A stretch of 64,000 nt of DNA from Phycisphaerae bacterium (GCA_030428945.1 JAUIEC010000021.1:1-64000); one strand, 5' to 3'. Counted from the stretch's first letter, positions 8,472 through 16,980 are shown. Notes: generated from the sequence alone by a model not told the origin. Made by a program: numbers and translations.

Positions 8472-8995
8472 GCCTCGCCCTCCGCCGCCGGGGGAAGTTC
8501 GTGGTAGTAGACCGGCAGGCCTCCGGTCTGGGCCCTCGTCATCGCGTCCAGGATCGCCAGCAGGTTCAGCAGGCCCGCCACCGCCAGGTAGATCTGGGCG
8601 ATGTCCGAAGCCGGGTAATACGCGACGTACGGCTGCAGCGTCGTCTGCATCTGCCGCCGCTGCTCCGGCGGGGCCTGCTGGAAACTGGGATGCTTGCGGA
8701 TCACGTCGGCCGTCTCGCGGGCGTTCAGGCCGCCCACCGTGTTGTTCAGCAGCAGGAACCCGGTCGCCAGTCCGCCGGTCCCCATCTCGGCCAGGAACAG
8801 CCAGCGGTTCAGGTGCGGGTTCACCGAGGTCTTCACGCCCCCGACCGCCACCCCCGTCAGAAACGGCAGGATGATCGCCAGCCCGAAGATCGTCGCCAGG
8901 CGCTTGTGCCCCAGGTAGAAATGCCCCGCGCCCGGCAGCACCCAGGTCAGCAGGCCGGCGATGATCATCTGGTTCGTCTGGTCGACAGGCTTCAT
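8468..8995 (-). CDS. Multi-pass membrane protein (DUF6677/TM2-like)
   Basis: This 175-aa protein begins with MKPVDQTNQ and a TM2-like first segment, AGLLTWVLPGAGHFYLGHKR, the typical G-x-G-x-H-F-Y-x-G turn. Further hydrophobic segments lie near residues 37-55, 75-95 and 135-155. It resembles the planctomycete DUF6677 group; the biochemical role is unknown. The ATG at 8995 is four bases after the zinc-ribbon stop, so the two are probably coupled. An in-frame extension to 9049 would overlap that gene and is not needed. Confidence 0.7.
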   Translation of the reverse strand: MKPVDQTNQMIIAGLLTWVLPGAGHFYLGHKRLATIFGLAIILPFLTGVAVGGVKTSVNPHLNRWLFLAEMGTGGLATGFLLLNNTVGGLNARETADVIRKHPSFQQAPPEQRRQMQTTLQPYVAYYPASDIAQIYLAVAGLLNLLAILDAMTRAQTGGLPVYYHELPPAAEGEA

Positions 8996-8999
8996 GCGG

Positions 9000-9224
9000 T
9001 CAGCCGAAATTGCAGGGCCCGGCCGGATCGCCGCAGGCACACCCGCCACCGGTCGGCAGGGCCCGGGCCGGGGCGGCCGAGCGGGCGGCGAAGACGCTCA
9101 GCTTGCGGCTGACGTTGGTCGCTTCGCACTTCGGACAGGCCAGTTCAGCCTCCTCGCGAGGATTGCGAATCAGCCGCTCAAAGACCGCCTGGCAGGCCGG
9201 ACACTCGTATTCATAGATCGGCAC
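9000..9224 (-). CDS. FmdB-family zinc-ribbon regulatory protein
   Basis: This 74-aa protein opens with PIYEYECPACQAVFERLI, the hallmark of the FmdB family, followed by CPKCEAT. The two CxxC pairs would bind one zinc. The C-terminal tail ends in GGGCACGDPAGPCNFG, a short Cys/Gly-rich segment typical of the group. The start is a GTG at 9224 preceded by GGGAGG; the longer ATG-started frame to 9371 has no support. It leads a three-gene unit with two membrane proteins. Family members are called putative regulators without firm function. Confidence 0.85.
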   Translation of the reverse strand: MPIYEYECPACQAVFERLIRNPREEAELACPKCEATNVSRKLSVFAARSAAPARALPTGGGCACGDPAGPCNFG

Positions 9225-9375
9225 GTCGTTTACCTCCCGAACGACCGAGTATAGCGCCCGCCCCAGACCCACGCAACGGCCTACGCACAGGGGCGAAAAG
9301 TGAAAGCGGCCACGCGTGCAGGAGGAACGCCACGCGAAGCCGTTCCCGCGCTCCCGCCGCGGGTGCCTCACGCTT

Positions 9376-9497
9376 GAGCCCCGGGTGCAGAGCCCGGGTG
9401 CAGAGCCCGGGTGCCGGACCCTCGCGCCCCGGGTGCCCCACCCTTTTAGCGAGCGCAGCCCGGGTGCCCCACCCTTTTAGCGAGCGCGCCCCGGGTG
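9376..9497 (+). repeat. Tandem arm repeats (13- and 31-base periods)
   Basis: Three GAGCCCGGGTGCA-type units (about 9376-9415) are followed by 31-base units starting at 9431, 9462 and 9493. Each holds GGGTGCCCCACCC plus the AGCGAGCGC loop. They repeat the left half of the first hairpin of the complete element that follows, as if one arm had been copied several times. Confidence 0.8.
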
Positions 9498-9652
9498 CCC
9501 CACCCTTTCAGCGAGCGCAGCGAGCGGAAGGGTGGGGGACTGCGTTGGATCCCGCCCACCCGGGTCGATGCAATTGCCAAGCGGTGCGGCATCGACGCCC
9601 ACGGCCGCCGGGTCGCAGCGCCCGTGGACGGCCGCGTCGATGACGCACCCTA
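9498..9652 (+). repeat. Composite palindromic repeat, copy 4
   Basis: The first hairpin pairs 9498-9507 with 9528-9537 perfectly (CCCCACCCTT/AAGGGTGGGG). The core arms are 9583-9598 and 9634-9649. The inner stem CCACGG/CCGTGG at 9599-9604 and 9622-9627 differs in sequence from other copies yet still pairs. The terminal GACGCACCCTA overlaps the stop codon of the flotillin gene. Confidence 0.85.
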
Positions 9653-10972
9653 CGCCTTCGCGCCGGCCTCCTCGTCCGTGGTCTTCGTCGCGATCGCCTG
9701 CGAAAGCTGTCGCAGGTCGATGCCCAGCACCGATTCGACCGTCGCCAGCGATTCGGCCAGCATCCGGGCCCGGCTCAGGCCCGCGCCCTGGATCGCCTTG
9801 CCGTCGCCGCCGTCGATCACCGTCACGCTGCCCAGGTCGACGTTCTTGACGCTGTCGGCCAACTGGCCCACCACCGACGGAAGCATCTCGACCAGCATGA
9901 CCCGCAACGCGTCCGGGTGCTTCTGAATGGCGTGCCCGATCTGTTCGATCGCGGCCGCCCGGGCCTTGCCCTCTTCCATCACCGACGCGGCGTCACCCTC
10001 GGCCCGCGCCCGGGACACGTCGCGGGCGGCCTCGGCCGCGGCCACGTCGGTCGCGGTCAGGCGGGCCCGTTCGGCCTGCGCCGCGGCTTCCTGCTGCTGG
10101 GCTTCCTTGAGGGCGGCTTCGCGGGCCAGTTCGGCCTGGCGAATCCGCAGGGCGTTCTCGGATTCGGCGATCGCCGTGTCGGCCAGCAGGCGGGCCTGCT
10201 CGGCCAGTTGGCGCCCCTCGGCCTCGGACTTCTTGGCTTCGGCGTCGCGTTCGGCCTTGGCTTTCCGCGCGGCCGCGTTGGCTTCGGCTTCCTTGACGAC
10301 CGCTTCGGAGGCCTGCTGCGCTTCGGCCTTGCGGGCCGAGGCGATCACTTCGGCCCGCGCCTTGCGGGCGATCGACTCGAGGTACTGCTCCTCGTCGGCG
10401 ACGTTCTGGATGTTGACGCTGTCGATCAGCAGGCCGAGCTTGCGGAAGTCGTCGGTCACTTCGTGCATGACGGTCTGGACGAACTTGTCGCGGTCCTCGA
10501 CGATCTCCTCGGGCGTCATCTTTCCGATCACCGCCCGCAGCCCGCCTTCGAGCGTCTCGCGGGCGACCCGTCGCAGTTCCTCGATCGGCTGGCCGAGGAA
10601 GCGTTCGATCGCGTTGGCCCGTTCGGCCGGATCGGACGAGACCTTGACGTTCGCGACCCCGTTGACGAGGACCGGCATCATCGTGCCGCCGCCGGACTGG
10701 GCCTTGACTTCGAGCTGCACCTGGATGTTCCGCAGGCTCAGCCGGGCGACCTTCTCGAGGAACGGAATCACGATCGTGCGGCCACCGATCAGGATGCGGT
10801 AGCCGGTGCCGTCGCGCTGGCCCTGCCCGCTGATGATCAGCATTTCGCTGGGGCTGCCGACGACGACCAGCTTGGTGATGATCAGGATCGTGACCAGCAC
10901 CGCGGCCAGGATGATTCCGCCGATGCCGAGTGCGGCGACGAAGCCGCTGCTGACTGCCAACAGGTCGCTCAT
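9650..10972 (-). CDS. Flotillin-like SPFH-domain membrane scaffold protein
   Basis: This 440-aa protein has one N-terminal membrane helix (about residues 10-36, IGGIILAAVLVTILIITKLVVVG), an SPFH/band-7 domain to about residue 200, and a long Ala/Glu/Lys-rich coiled coil (about 200-340). The C-terminal segment is typical of flotillins of the FloT/YqiK group. Such proteins assemble in membrane microdomains. A strong ribosome binding site (AGGAGG) precedes the ATG. The NfeD-like gene upstream on the same strand fits the usual flotillin/NfeD pairing. The TAG stop codon lies inside the boundary motif of a composite repeat. Confidence 0.9.
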   Translation of the reverse strand: MSDLLAVSSGFVAALGIGGIILAAVLVTILIITKLVVVGSPSEMLIISGQGQRDGTGYRILIGGRTIVIPFLEKVARLSLRNIQVQLEVKAQSGGGTMMPVLVNGVANVKVSSDPAERANAIERFLGQPIEELRRVARETLEGGLRAVIGKMTPEEIVEDRDKFVQTVMHEVTDDFRKLGLLIDSVNIQNVADEEQYLESIARKARAEVIASARKAEAQQASEAVVKEAEANAAARKAKAERDAEAKKSEAEGRQLAEQARLLADTAIAESENALRIRQAELAREAALKEAQQQEAAAQAERARLTATDVAAAEAARDVSRARAEGDAASVMEEGKARAAAIEQIGHAIQKHPDALRVMLVEMLPSVVGQLADSVKNVDLGSVTVIDGGDGKAIQGAGLSRARMLAESLATVESVLGIDLRQLSQAIATKTTDEEAGAKA

Positions 10973-11050
10973 GTGTGCTCCTCCTTTTGCGGTCTACCGG
11001 TCTGCGTTTCTCGTCTGGTCCATGCGGCGGGGGCGGCGGCGCGAACGCGC

Positions 11051-11758
11051 TCAGTCACCCGTGTTCGGTGCCGTCACCTGGGCGATCCCGGCCCGGTAGC
11101 CGACCACCAGCACCTCGTCGCCAAGCGTGAAGGACTGGTGCGGCGGGGCCACGGCCGGGATGTAGCGCTGCCCGCCGCGGACCTGCACCACGATCTCGCC
11201 CTTGCGCTGGTCGGCAATCGCGATCGTCACCCGCGCGAGCCGGTTGACGTAGTCGCCGGCCCCGGTGGCGCTGTTGCCCGAGTTCGCCCGGATCACCCGC
11301 AGGGCGTACTGCACCGTCTGCCCGGCGATCAGCCCGCTGACCACCGCCAGCCCGCAGGTCAGCCCGGCGCCCAGGTCGGTCAGGTGATGCAGCAGCGCGC
11401 CGACCGCCCCGTAGACGGCCGCGAAGAAGATCCAGAAGCGCAGCGAGAGCCAGTCGGCCAGGCTCGGTCCGCCGGCGGTCGTGGTCGCGGTCGTATCGGA
11501 GGGATGGGCCAGGTCGGGGGCCCACTGCCCGCCTTCGGCGCCGACGTCGTCGACATCCAGGTCAAGGTCGGCATCGGCGGCCAGATCGAGGTCCAGGTCG
11601 ACGTCCAGGTCGGCGTCGATCTCGAGTCCCGCATCGCTGTCCCCGCCGGACGCGGCCGCGATCAGCAGCAGTCCGCCGCCGGCGACCAGCGCGATCCAGT
11701 AGGACATCCCCAGGGCACCGAGGGCCAGCAGCAGCGAAGGTTCCGTTGTGCTCAGCAT
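11051..11758 (-). CDS. NfeD-like membrane protein, flotillin partner
   Basis: This 235-aa protein has an N-terminal hydrophobic helix, a very Asp-rich linker (about residues 40-70, alternating D with L/V/I/A), two further membrane segments (about 105-150) and a C-terminal beta-rich domain (about 165-235, with ARVTIAIADQRKGEIVVQV and VLVVGYRAGIAQV). The last resembles the OB fold of NfeD/YuaF proteins. It precedes flotillin by 78 bases on the same strand, the usual arrangement, so it probably works in flotillin assemblies. The acidic linker is unusual and may bind cations or simply act as a spacer. Confidence 0.75.
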   Translation of the reverse strand: MLSTTEPSLLLALGALGMSYWIALVAGGGLLLIAAASGGDSDAGLEIDADLDVDLDLDLAADADLDLDVDDVGAEGGQWAPDLAHPSDTTATTTAGGPSLADWLSLRFWIFFAAVYGAVGALLHHLTDLGAGLTCGLAVVSGLIAGQTVQYALRVIRANSGNSATGAGDYVNRLARVTIAIADQRKGEIVVQVRGGQRYIPAVAPPHQSFTLGDEVLVVGYRAGIAQVTAPNTGD

Positions 11759-11947
11759 CGACCTGCCTCCCGCGGCAGGAGCGCTCTGTTCCTGCCTGTT
11801 TCAAGCCTACAGTTTCCGCGGGCGCCGTCGATTGTATTCCCGATGCGTTGTTGTAACTCACCCCCGGGAGAACCCGGGCCGCGATTTATAACCGAGGCGA
11901 AAGGAAGCCCGAAACCCGCCTGCTACAGGAGTCGATTTGAATGCGGC

Positions 11948-12030
11948 ACGGGTCGAAACGAATGAGGTGCCGGAATGAACGAAGCACGTGTCGGAGTAAC
12001 GAAGCACGTGGCCGGATGCACGAAGCAACG
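11948..12030 (-). repeat. Degenerate tandem repeat, about 20-base period
   Basis: On the minus strand CACGTGCTTCGTTACTCC and CACGTGCTTCGTTCATTCC follow one another, with decayed versions on both sides. The rest of the 11759-12121 gap holds a GC-rich palindrome near 11863-11880 and the hairpin repeat at 12039-12090, but no gene. Confidence 0.55.
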
Positions 12031-12038
12031 TCACGATC

Positions 12039-12090
12039 GTGCCACTGCTCTTGAGCTCTTGAACTCCTGAGCCGTGTCTTCTCTGCGCGG
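12039..12090 (-). repeat. Hairpin repeat, copy 2
   Basis: This matches 8140-8184 over GTGCCACTGCTCTTGAG and GTGTCTTCT...CTGCGCGG, with an insertion that weakens the stem. It lies 32 bases past the ruvB stop codon. Confidence 0.6.
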
Positions 12091-12121
12091 GGGGGGCGCA
12101 GGTTCGCACCCCACGACCCGC

Positions 12122-13150
12122 TCAGAACAACTCGGCCTGCGGATCCGGTGGGGTCTGCGGCGGCGTCACGCCCAGGTGTTCATACGCGACCGGGCGCACC
12201 ACCCGCCCGCGCGGCGTGCGGATCACGAAGCCGATCTGCAGCAGGTACGGTTCGACCACGTCCTCGAGCGTGTCGCGCTCGTGTCCCATCGTCGCCGCGA
12301 TCGCCTCGATCCCGGCCGGGCCGCCGTCGTAGTGGCGCATCAAGGCCTGCAGGTAGCCGCGGTCGAGGTGGTCCAGGCCGAGCGCGTCGATCTCGAGGAT
12401 CTGCATGGTCTGATCGACCACCTCGGCCGTCAGGATGCCGTCGTTGCGGACCTGGGCGAAGTCGCGGACCCGCCGCAGCAGGCGGTTGGCGATCCGCGGC
12501 GTCCCCCGGGCCCGCGAGGCCAGCCGCGCCAGGGCCCGCTGGTCGGCCTGCACGTCCAGCACCCCCGCGTTCCGCGCCACGATCTGCGTCAGTTCTTCCT
12601 CGTTGTAGTAGCTCAGGTGAAACAGGTGCCCGAACCGGTCGCGCAGCGCGGCCGACAGCATCCCCGCCCGCGTCGTCGCCCCGATCAGCGTGAAGTGCTT
12701 CAGGTTGAAGTTGACCGTCCGCCCGCCGATGCCGCTGTCCGTCGCGTAGTCGACCCGGAAATCCTCCAGCGCCGGGTACAGAAACTCCTCGACCACCCGG
12801 TTCATCCGGTGAATCTCGTCGATGAACAGCACGTCGCCGGTTTCCATCTGCGTCAGCAGCATCATCAGGTCGCCCTGCCGCACGATCGCCGGACCGCTCG
12901 TCACCCGCAGCGTGCCCTGCATCTCCGAGGCGATGATGTTCGCCAGCGTCGTCTTGCCCAGGCCCGGCGGACCGTCCAGCAGGATGTGATCCAGCGGTTC
13001 ACGCCGCGCCTTGGCCGCCTCCAGCGCGATCTGCAACTGCTGCTTGACCGCCTGCTGCCCGACGCACTCGTCCAGGCTCCGCGGACGCAGCGCGTTCAGG
13101 AACGTCTCTTCGCCCGGATCCGGTTGTGAGAAGACCCGCTCAACGGTCAT
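12122..13150 (-). CDS. ruvB: Holliday junction branch migration ATPase RuvB
   Basis: This 342-aa AAA+ ATPase has Walker A GPPGLGKT (about residues 60-67), Walker B LFIDEIH, the sensor-1 region (LIGATTRAGML) and a C-terminal winged-helix domain ending near IGFVIRTPRGR. RuvB hexamers pump DNA through RuvA-bound four-way junctions. Length and motif order match the family. It is the last gene of ruvC-ruvA-ruvB, 70 bases after ruvA. Confidence 0.97.
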   Translation of the reverse strand: MTVERVFSQPDPGEETFLNALRPRSLDECVGQQAVKQQLQIALEAAKARREPLDHILLDGPPGLGKTTLANIIASEMQGTLRVTSGPAIVRQGDLMMLLTQMETGDVLFIDEIHRMNRVVEEFLYPALEDFRVDYATDSGIGGRTVNFNLKHFTLIGATTRAGMLSAALRDRFGHLFHLSYYNEEELTQIVARNAGVLDVQADQRALARLASRARGTPRIANRLLRRVRDFAQVRNDGILTAEVVDQTMQILEIDALGLDHLDRGYLQALMRHYDGGPAGIEAIAATMGHERDTLEDVVEPYLLQIGFVIRTPRGRVVRPVAYEHLGVTPPQTPPDPQAELF

Positions 13151-13220
13151 GCCGGTACCTCAGGCAGCGCGGACGCCGGGAAGGCGGGCCCGCCATCCAC
13201 GATCCCGTTCCGCGTGATGT

Positions 13221-13844
13221 TCATTTGCTTCGCAGCCGATAGGCCGCCGTGACGATGTCCTGCGGGTCACTCAGGTCCCCGTTCGCCTCGCACGCCGCCA
13301 GGACCAGGCGCTGCGCGTCGGCCGCCTTGTCGCCCCAGCCCACCAGGATCTGCAGGGCCGTCTGCTGCGCCTGCGTCAGTTCGGCCGCGATCGCCGTACG
13401 CGGTTCGCGCGCGCCGAGCGCATGGTCGCCCAGCTTGCCGCGCAGTTCCGTCACGATCTGGGCCGCCGTCTTCTTGCCGATCTCCGGCAGCGCGGTCAGC
13501 GAGGCCACGTCTCCCTGTTCGATCGCGGCCGCGATCTGGTGCACCGGCACGCTCATCGCCCGCAGGCCCTTCCGCGCGCTGACGCCCTTGACCTTGATGA
13601 ACGCCCGGAAGAAGGCTCGATCCGCTTCCGAGACGAACCCGATCCGGCGCGGCGTGAAGTTGCTCGCGGCCGGGTTGCCTTCGAGGTACTCGATCGTGAA
13701 CAGCGTGACGTCCTCGCCGCGTCGCTGCTCGTGGGCCGCCAGGTCGCAGGCCGGCACCAGCAGTTCATACGCGATCGGACCGAGCGCCAGGGTGATCGCG
13801 CCGTCGGCGACATCTTCGATCGTTCCGGTCAGGCGGCAGATCAC
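13221..13844 (-). CDS. ruvA: Holliday junction DNA helicase subunit RuvA
   Basis: This 207-aa protein shows the RuvA N-terminal OB fold (ICRLTGTIEDVADGAITLAL), the helix-hairpin-helix region (about residues 70-140, with SALTALPEIGKKTAAQIVTEL-like signature) and the C-terminal UBA-like domain III (AQQTALQILVGWGDKAADAQ) that contacts RuvB. The start is the GTG at 13844, whose GTGA overlaps the ruvC stop. The much longer frame to 14414 runs antisense-like through ruvC and is not real. Confidence 0.95.
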   Translation of the reverse strand: MICRLTGTIEDVADGAITLALGPIAYELLVPACDLAAHEQRRGEDVTLFTIEYLEGNPAASNFTPRRIGFVSEADRAFFRAFIKVKGVSARKGLRAMSVPVHQIAAAIEQGDVASLTALPEIGKKTAAQIVTELRGKLGDHALGAREPRTAIAAELTQAQQTALQILVGWGDKAADAQRLVLAACEANGDLSDPQDIVTAAYRLRSK

Positions 13845-14380
13845 GAGCGGGCCCCCGCGCGGACCGCCGCCTCGCCCTCGCGCATCCGCAGCCCGCACAA
13901 CGCGATCGCCATCGCGTCCGCGACATCGTTCGGCTCGGGCAGTGTCGTCAGGTGCAGGGTCGCCGCGATCGCACGCTGGACCTGGACCTTGCCGGCCCGC
14001 CCGCTGCCGGTCAGCAGTTTCTTGACCTGCGTCGGGGCGATGCTCTGGACGGCCATCTCGTGTCGGGCGGCCCGGGCGAGGATCACCCCGCGGGCGTGCC
14101 CCATCAGGATCGCCGTCCGCGGATGCCGGTAGTGCGCGTACAACGCCTCGCAGACCAGGGCGGTCGGGCCGTGCCGGGCGATGATCTCCGCCAGGTTCGC
14201 GTCGAGTTCCAGAAGACGCTGCTCCAGCGATCGGCGGGTCGGCAGGCGGATGACCCCCGCCTCGCGGAGCGTCGGCCGCCGGGCCGGTTGCAGCACGGCA
14301 TAGCCGGTCCGCTGCAGACCGGGATCGATACCCAGCACGCATCCCGGCTCGCTGGTGGGGTGTGAACGGCCTCCTGCCAT
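13841..14380 (-). CDS. ruvC: Crossover junction endodeoxyribonuclease RuvC
   Basis: This 179-aa resolvase has the RNase H-like catalytic acids: Asp19 in LGIDPG, Glu in LVCEALY, and the C-terminal NDVADAMAIAL pair. It cuts Holliday junctions moved by RuvAB. The ATG at 14380 gives a normal family length; a GTG at 14395 would add five residues. It is the first gene of the ruvCAB unit and diverges from the S41 protease gene. Confidence 0.95.
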   Translation of the reverse strand: MAGGRSHPTSEPGCVLGIDPGLQRTGYAVLQPARRPTLREAGVIRLPTRRSLEQRLLELDANLAEIIARHGPTALVCEALYAHYRHPRTAILMGHARGVILARAARHEMAVQSIAPTQVKKLLTGSGRAGKVQVQRAIAATLHLTTLPEPNDVADAMAIALCGLRMREGEAAVRAGARS

Positions 14381-14518
14381 GTGTGCATCTTGCACGAATT
14401 CGCGGCTTCGGCAACCACCAGCCGAACGTCCGGGTAAGATGGACCGGACCGACTTCCCCGAAGTCCCGGGTTATCGGTCCTATGGCTTTGTGGCGGGGTC
14501 AGCCCCCGACCCGGGTCA

Positions 14519-14524
14519 TATAAT
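14519..14524 (+). promoter_or_regulatory. Possible -10 box upstream of the S41 protease gene
   Basis: A perfect TATAAT lies 112 bases before the protease ATG, in unusually AT-rich sequence for this window. I find no good -35 at 16-18 bases, so the call rests on the hexamer alone. Confidence 0.35.
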
Positions 14525-14635
14525 TGGAAAACTTGGGCGGGTCCGGTCCGATGGAGTCGGATCGATGGACACGGCCAGCCGATAGAACCTCAGAGTTCCG
14601 GCCGCGTCCCTCACGCAAGAAAGGAATGGTGGTGC

Positions 14636-16852
14636 ATGCCCCGTCGTCTCCCTCTGGTGCTGATGCTGTTTGCCCTGGCCGGACAAGCTGTGGCCGACAA
14701 TCTCAGCCAGGCCTACGAAGCGATCCTGAAGGGAGACTACCTGGCCGGGCGCGCCGCCCTCGAACGCATCGCCGACAACGCGGCCGATCCGCAGGTCAAT
14801 CGGACGCTGTCGTGGCTCGATCGCTACGGCGAGGTCCGCGGCTCGCGTGAGACGCTCCGCGGCACGACCTACGGCTGGCACGCTCAGCAGGCCCGCGACG
14901 CCCTCGCGGCCGACAAGCTCTACCTGGCGCTGACCTTCGCGGCCCAGGCGGTGGCCTACACCGAGGACACCGACAGCTTCCTGCAGGAGGACTGGGTTCG
15001 GACGCTCCGCTCGCGGGCCCTCGACCGGGCCGCCTCGTACGTCGAGGAGGAGAAGTGGAGCAAGGCTCACCGCTTCTACGCGATGCTGCAGCGGGTCGAC
15101 GAGAAGGACAAGGAGATCGAGCGACTGCGTGAGCAGGCCGCCCGGCACGCCCGCCTCGGCATCATCTACAAGGACCAGGAGACGGTCGACCGCCGCACCG
15201 AGAACGTCACCTACGACCTGCTCGAGAACTCGCTCCGCCTGGTCAGCGACAACTACTTCTCGGAACCCGATTTCAGCAAGATGGTCATCGGCGGCCTCGA
15301 CAACCTGGTCGCGCTCTGCAATACGAAGAAACTCTACACCGGGCCGAAGTCTTCGCCCGCCTTCGACGGTGTCGCCAACCCGGTCGCCCGCGAGCACTTC
15401 CTCGGCAAGATCGAGGAACTCCGCCGCCAGGCCACCACGCAGCGCCGCTTCGGCTACAAGGACGTCCTGCGAACCTTCGAGACCCTCCGCGGCATCAGTC
15501 GCGAGAGCGTCAACCTGCCGCAGGAACTGCTGATCATCGAGTTCCTCGAAGGCTGCCTGGCCGAACTGGACGACTTCACCTCGATCGTCTGGCCGGCCGA
15601 TGCGGAAGACTTCGACAAGATGATGATCGGCGAGTTCCGCGGGGTCGGCATCCAGCTTGGGCTCGACGAGTTCACCGAGCGACTCAAGGTCGTCACGCCG
15701 CTCGAGAACTCGCCCGCGCTGCGGGCCGGCATTCAGCCCGGCGATCTGATCATCAAGGTCGACGGCGAAACCACCGCCGGGTGGACGACCGACAAGGCCG
15801 TTCGCGAGATCACCGGCAAGGAAGGCTCGCAGGTCGTGCTGACGATCTTCCGTCCGGAGACGGGCGACGAGATCGACTACCCCCTCGAACGCAGCCGCAT
15901 CCAGTTGACGACCGTCCGCGGCGTCGAGCGGATCGGCGGCACCGACCAGTGGGACTACATGCTCGACCGCGAGGCCGGCATCGCCTACGCCCGCCTGACC
16001 GGCTTCAACCCCGAATCGCACGAGGAACTGCGGATCGCCCTGCGGGATGCCCGCAAGCAGGGCATGCGCGGCCTGGTGCTCGACCTGCGCGGCAACCCCG
16101 GCGGACTGCTCGACGTGGCCGTCGACACCGTCAGCATGTTCGTCGAGAAGGGCGACGTGGTCTCGACCCGTGGCCGCGTCGAGAATCGCCAGCGCCTGCG
16201 GGTCCGGGGCGAGGCCGAGTTTTCCGATCTGCCGCTGGTCGTGCTGGTCAACGAGGGTTCGGCCAGCGCGTCGGAGATCCTGGCCGGTGCGCTGCAGGAC
16301 CACGAACGGGCGATCGTTTTCGGTGACCGCACGTTCGGGAAGGGCAGCGTGCAGCGCGTCCTGGCGCTGGATCGCGGCTTCAACCTTCGCCGCCGGGCCC
16401 GTGGTGCGCGGCTCAAGCTGACCACCGCGCTGTACTACCTGCCGAGCGGCCGCTCGCCGCACAAGGCCAGCCCCGACGCCGAGATCTGGGGTGTCGACCC
16501 CGACCTGCAGATCCGTCTGACGCCGAAGGAATTCGGCAAGGTGCTCGAGCACGGGCAGAAGGCCTTCGTGATTCACAACGAGGACAAGTCCGCCAGTCAC
16601 CTCGACGAGGAGACCATCCAGAAGCGCCTGGCCGAACTCAAGGCCGAAGTGCTGGCCGAGGAGAGCGACGAGGACGAGGACGAGCGCCTGCTGACTGACG
16701 ACGACCTGACGGCGTTGCAGGGCGACCCGCACGAGGCGGCCGATTTCGACCCGCAACTCGAACGCGCCCTGCTGCACCTGCGGATCAAACTGCAGGGCGG
16801 CATCCCCTGGCCGCAGATGGCCAAGAAGACCGACGCCGACGTCCAGGACTGA
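14636..16852 (+). CDS. Exported S41 (carboxy-terminal processing) serine protease
   Basis: This 738-aa protein has a signal peptide (LPLVLMLFALAGQAVA) and an N-terminal helical, TPR-like region (about 20-180). A PDZ domain follows (about 340-430, with FRGVGIQLGL and SPALRAGIQPGDLIIKV), then the S41 catalytic domain. The Ser/Lys dyad is Ser544 in GSASASE and Lys569 in FGKGSVQ. Their spacing of 25 equals that of E. coli Tsp (known from the family). The C-terminal 70 residues are acidic (EESDEDEDERLL). It probably processes envelope proteins. It is longer than typical CtpA (about 400-450 aa) because of the N-terminal extension. Confidence 0.9.
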   Translation: MPRRLPLVLMLFALAGQAVADNLSQAYEAILKGDYLAGRAALERIADNAADPQVNRTLSWLDRYGEVRGSRETLRGTTYGWHAQQARDALAADKLYLALTFAAQAVAYTEDTDSFLQEDWVRTLRSRALDRAASYVEEEKWSKAHRFYAMLQRVDEKDKEIERLREQAARHARLGIIYKDQETVDRRTENVTYDLLENSLRLVSDNYFSEPDFSKMVIGGLDNLVALCNTKKLYTGPKSSPAFDGVANPVAREHFLGKIEELRRQATTQRRFGYKDVLRTFETLRGISRESVNLPQELLIIEFLEGCLAELDDFTSIVWPADAEDFDKMMIGEFRGVGIQLGLDEFTERLKVVTPLENSPALRAGIQPGDLIIKVDGETTAGWTTDKAVREITGKEGSQVVLTIFRPETGDEIDYPLERSRIQLTTVRGVERIGGTDQWDYMLDREAGIAYARLTGFNPESHEELRIALRDARKQGMRGLVLDLRGNPGGLLDVAVDTVSMFVEKGDVVSTRGRVENRQRLRVRGEAEFSDLPLVVLVNEGSASASEILAGALQDHERAIVFGDRTFGKGSVQRVLALDRGFNLRRRARGARLKLTTALYYLPSGRSPHKASPDAEIWGVDPDLQIRLTPKEFGKVLEHGQKAFVIHNEDKSASHLDEETIQKRLAELKAEVLAEESDEDEDERLLTDDDLTALQGDPHEAADFDPQLERALLHLRIKLQGGIPWPQMAKKTDADVQD

Positions 16853-16904
16853 CGCCCGCGGCCCAGCCTCGCCGGAACGGACCGGGTCCGTCACGCCGAG
16901 CACA

Positions 16905-16980
16905 CACCGGGTGCCTCAAACCGGGTGCCTCAAACCGGATGCCTCACCCTTGAGCGAGCGCCGGGTGCCCCAACCTTGAG
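16905..16980 (+). repeat. Arm repeats before composite repeat
   Basis: CCGGGTGCCTCAAA occurs twice, followed by CCGGATGCCTCACCCTTGAG and CCGGGTGCCCCAACCTTGAG. These are serial, diverged copies of the left arm of the element that follows, downstream of the S41 protease gene. Confidence 0.7.

Noticed and set aside
13845..14414. A RuvA frame extended to 397 codons
   Set aside because: The extension overlaps ruvC entirely in another frame. The GTGA overlap at 13841-13844 fixes the start.
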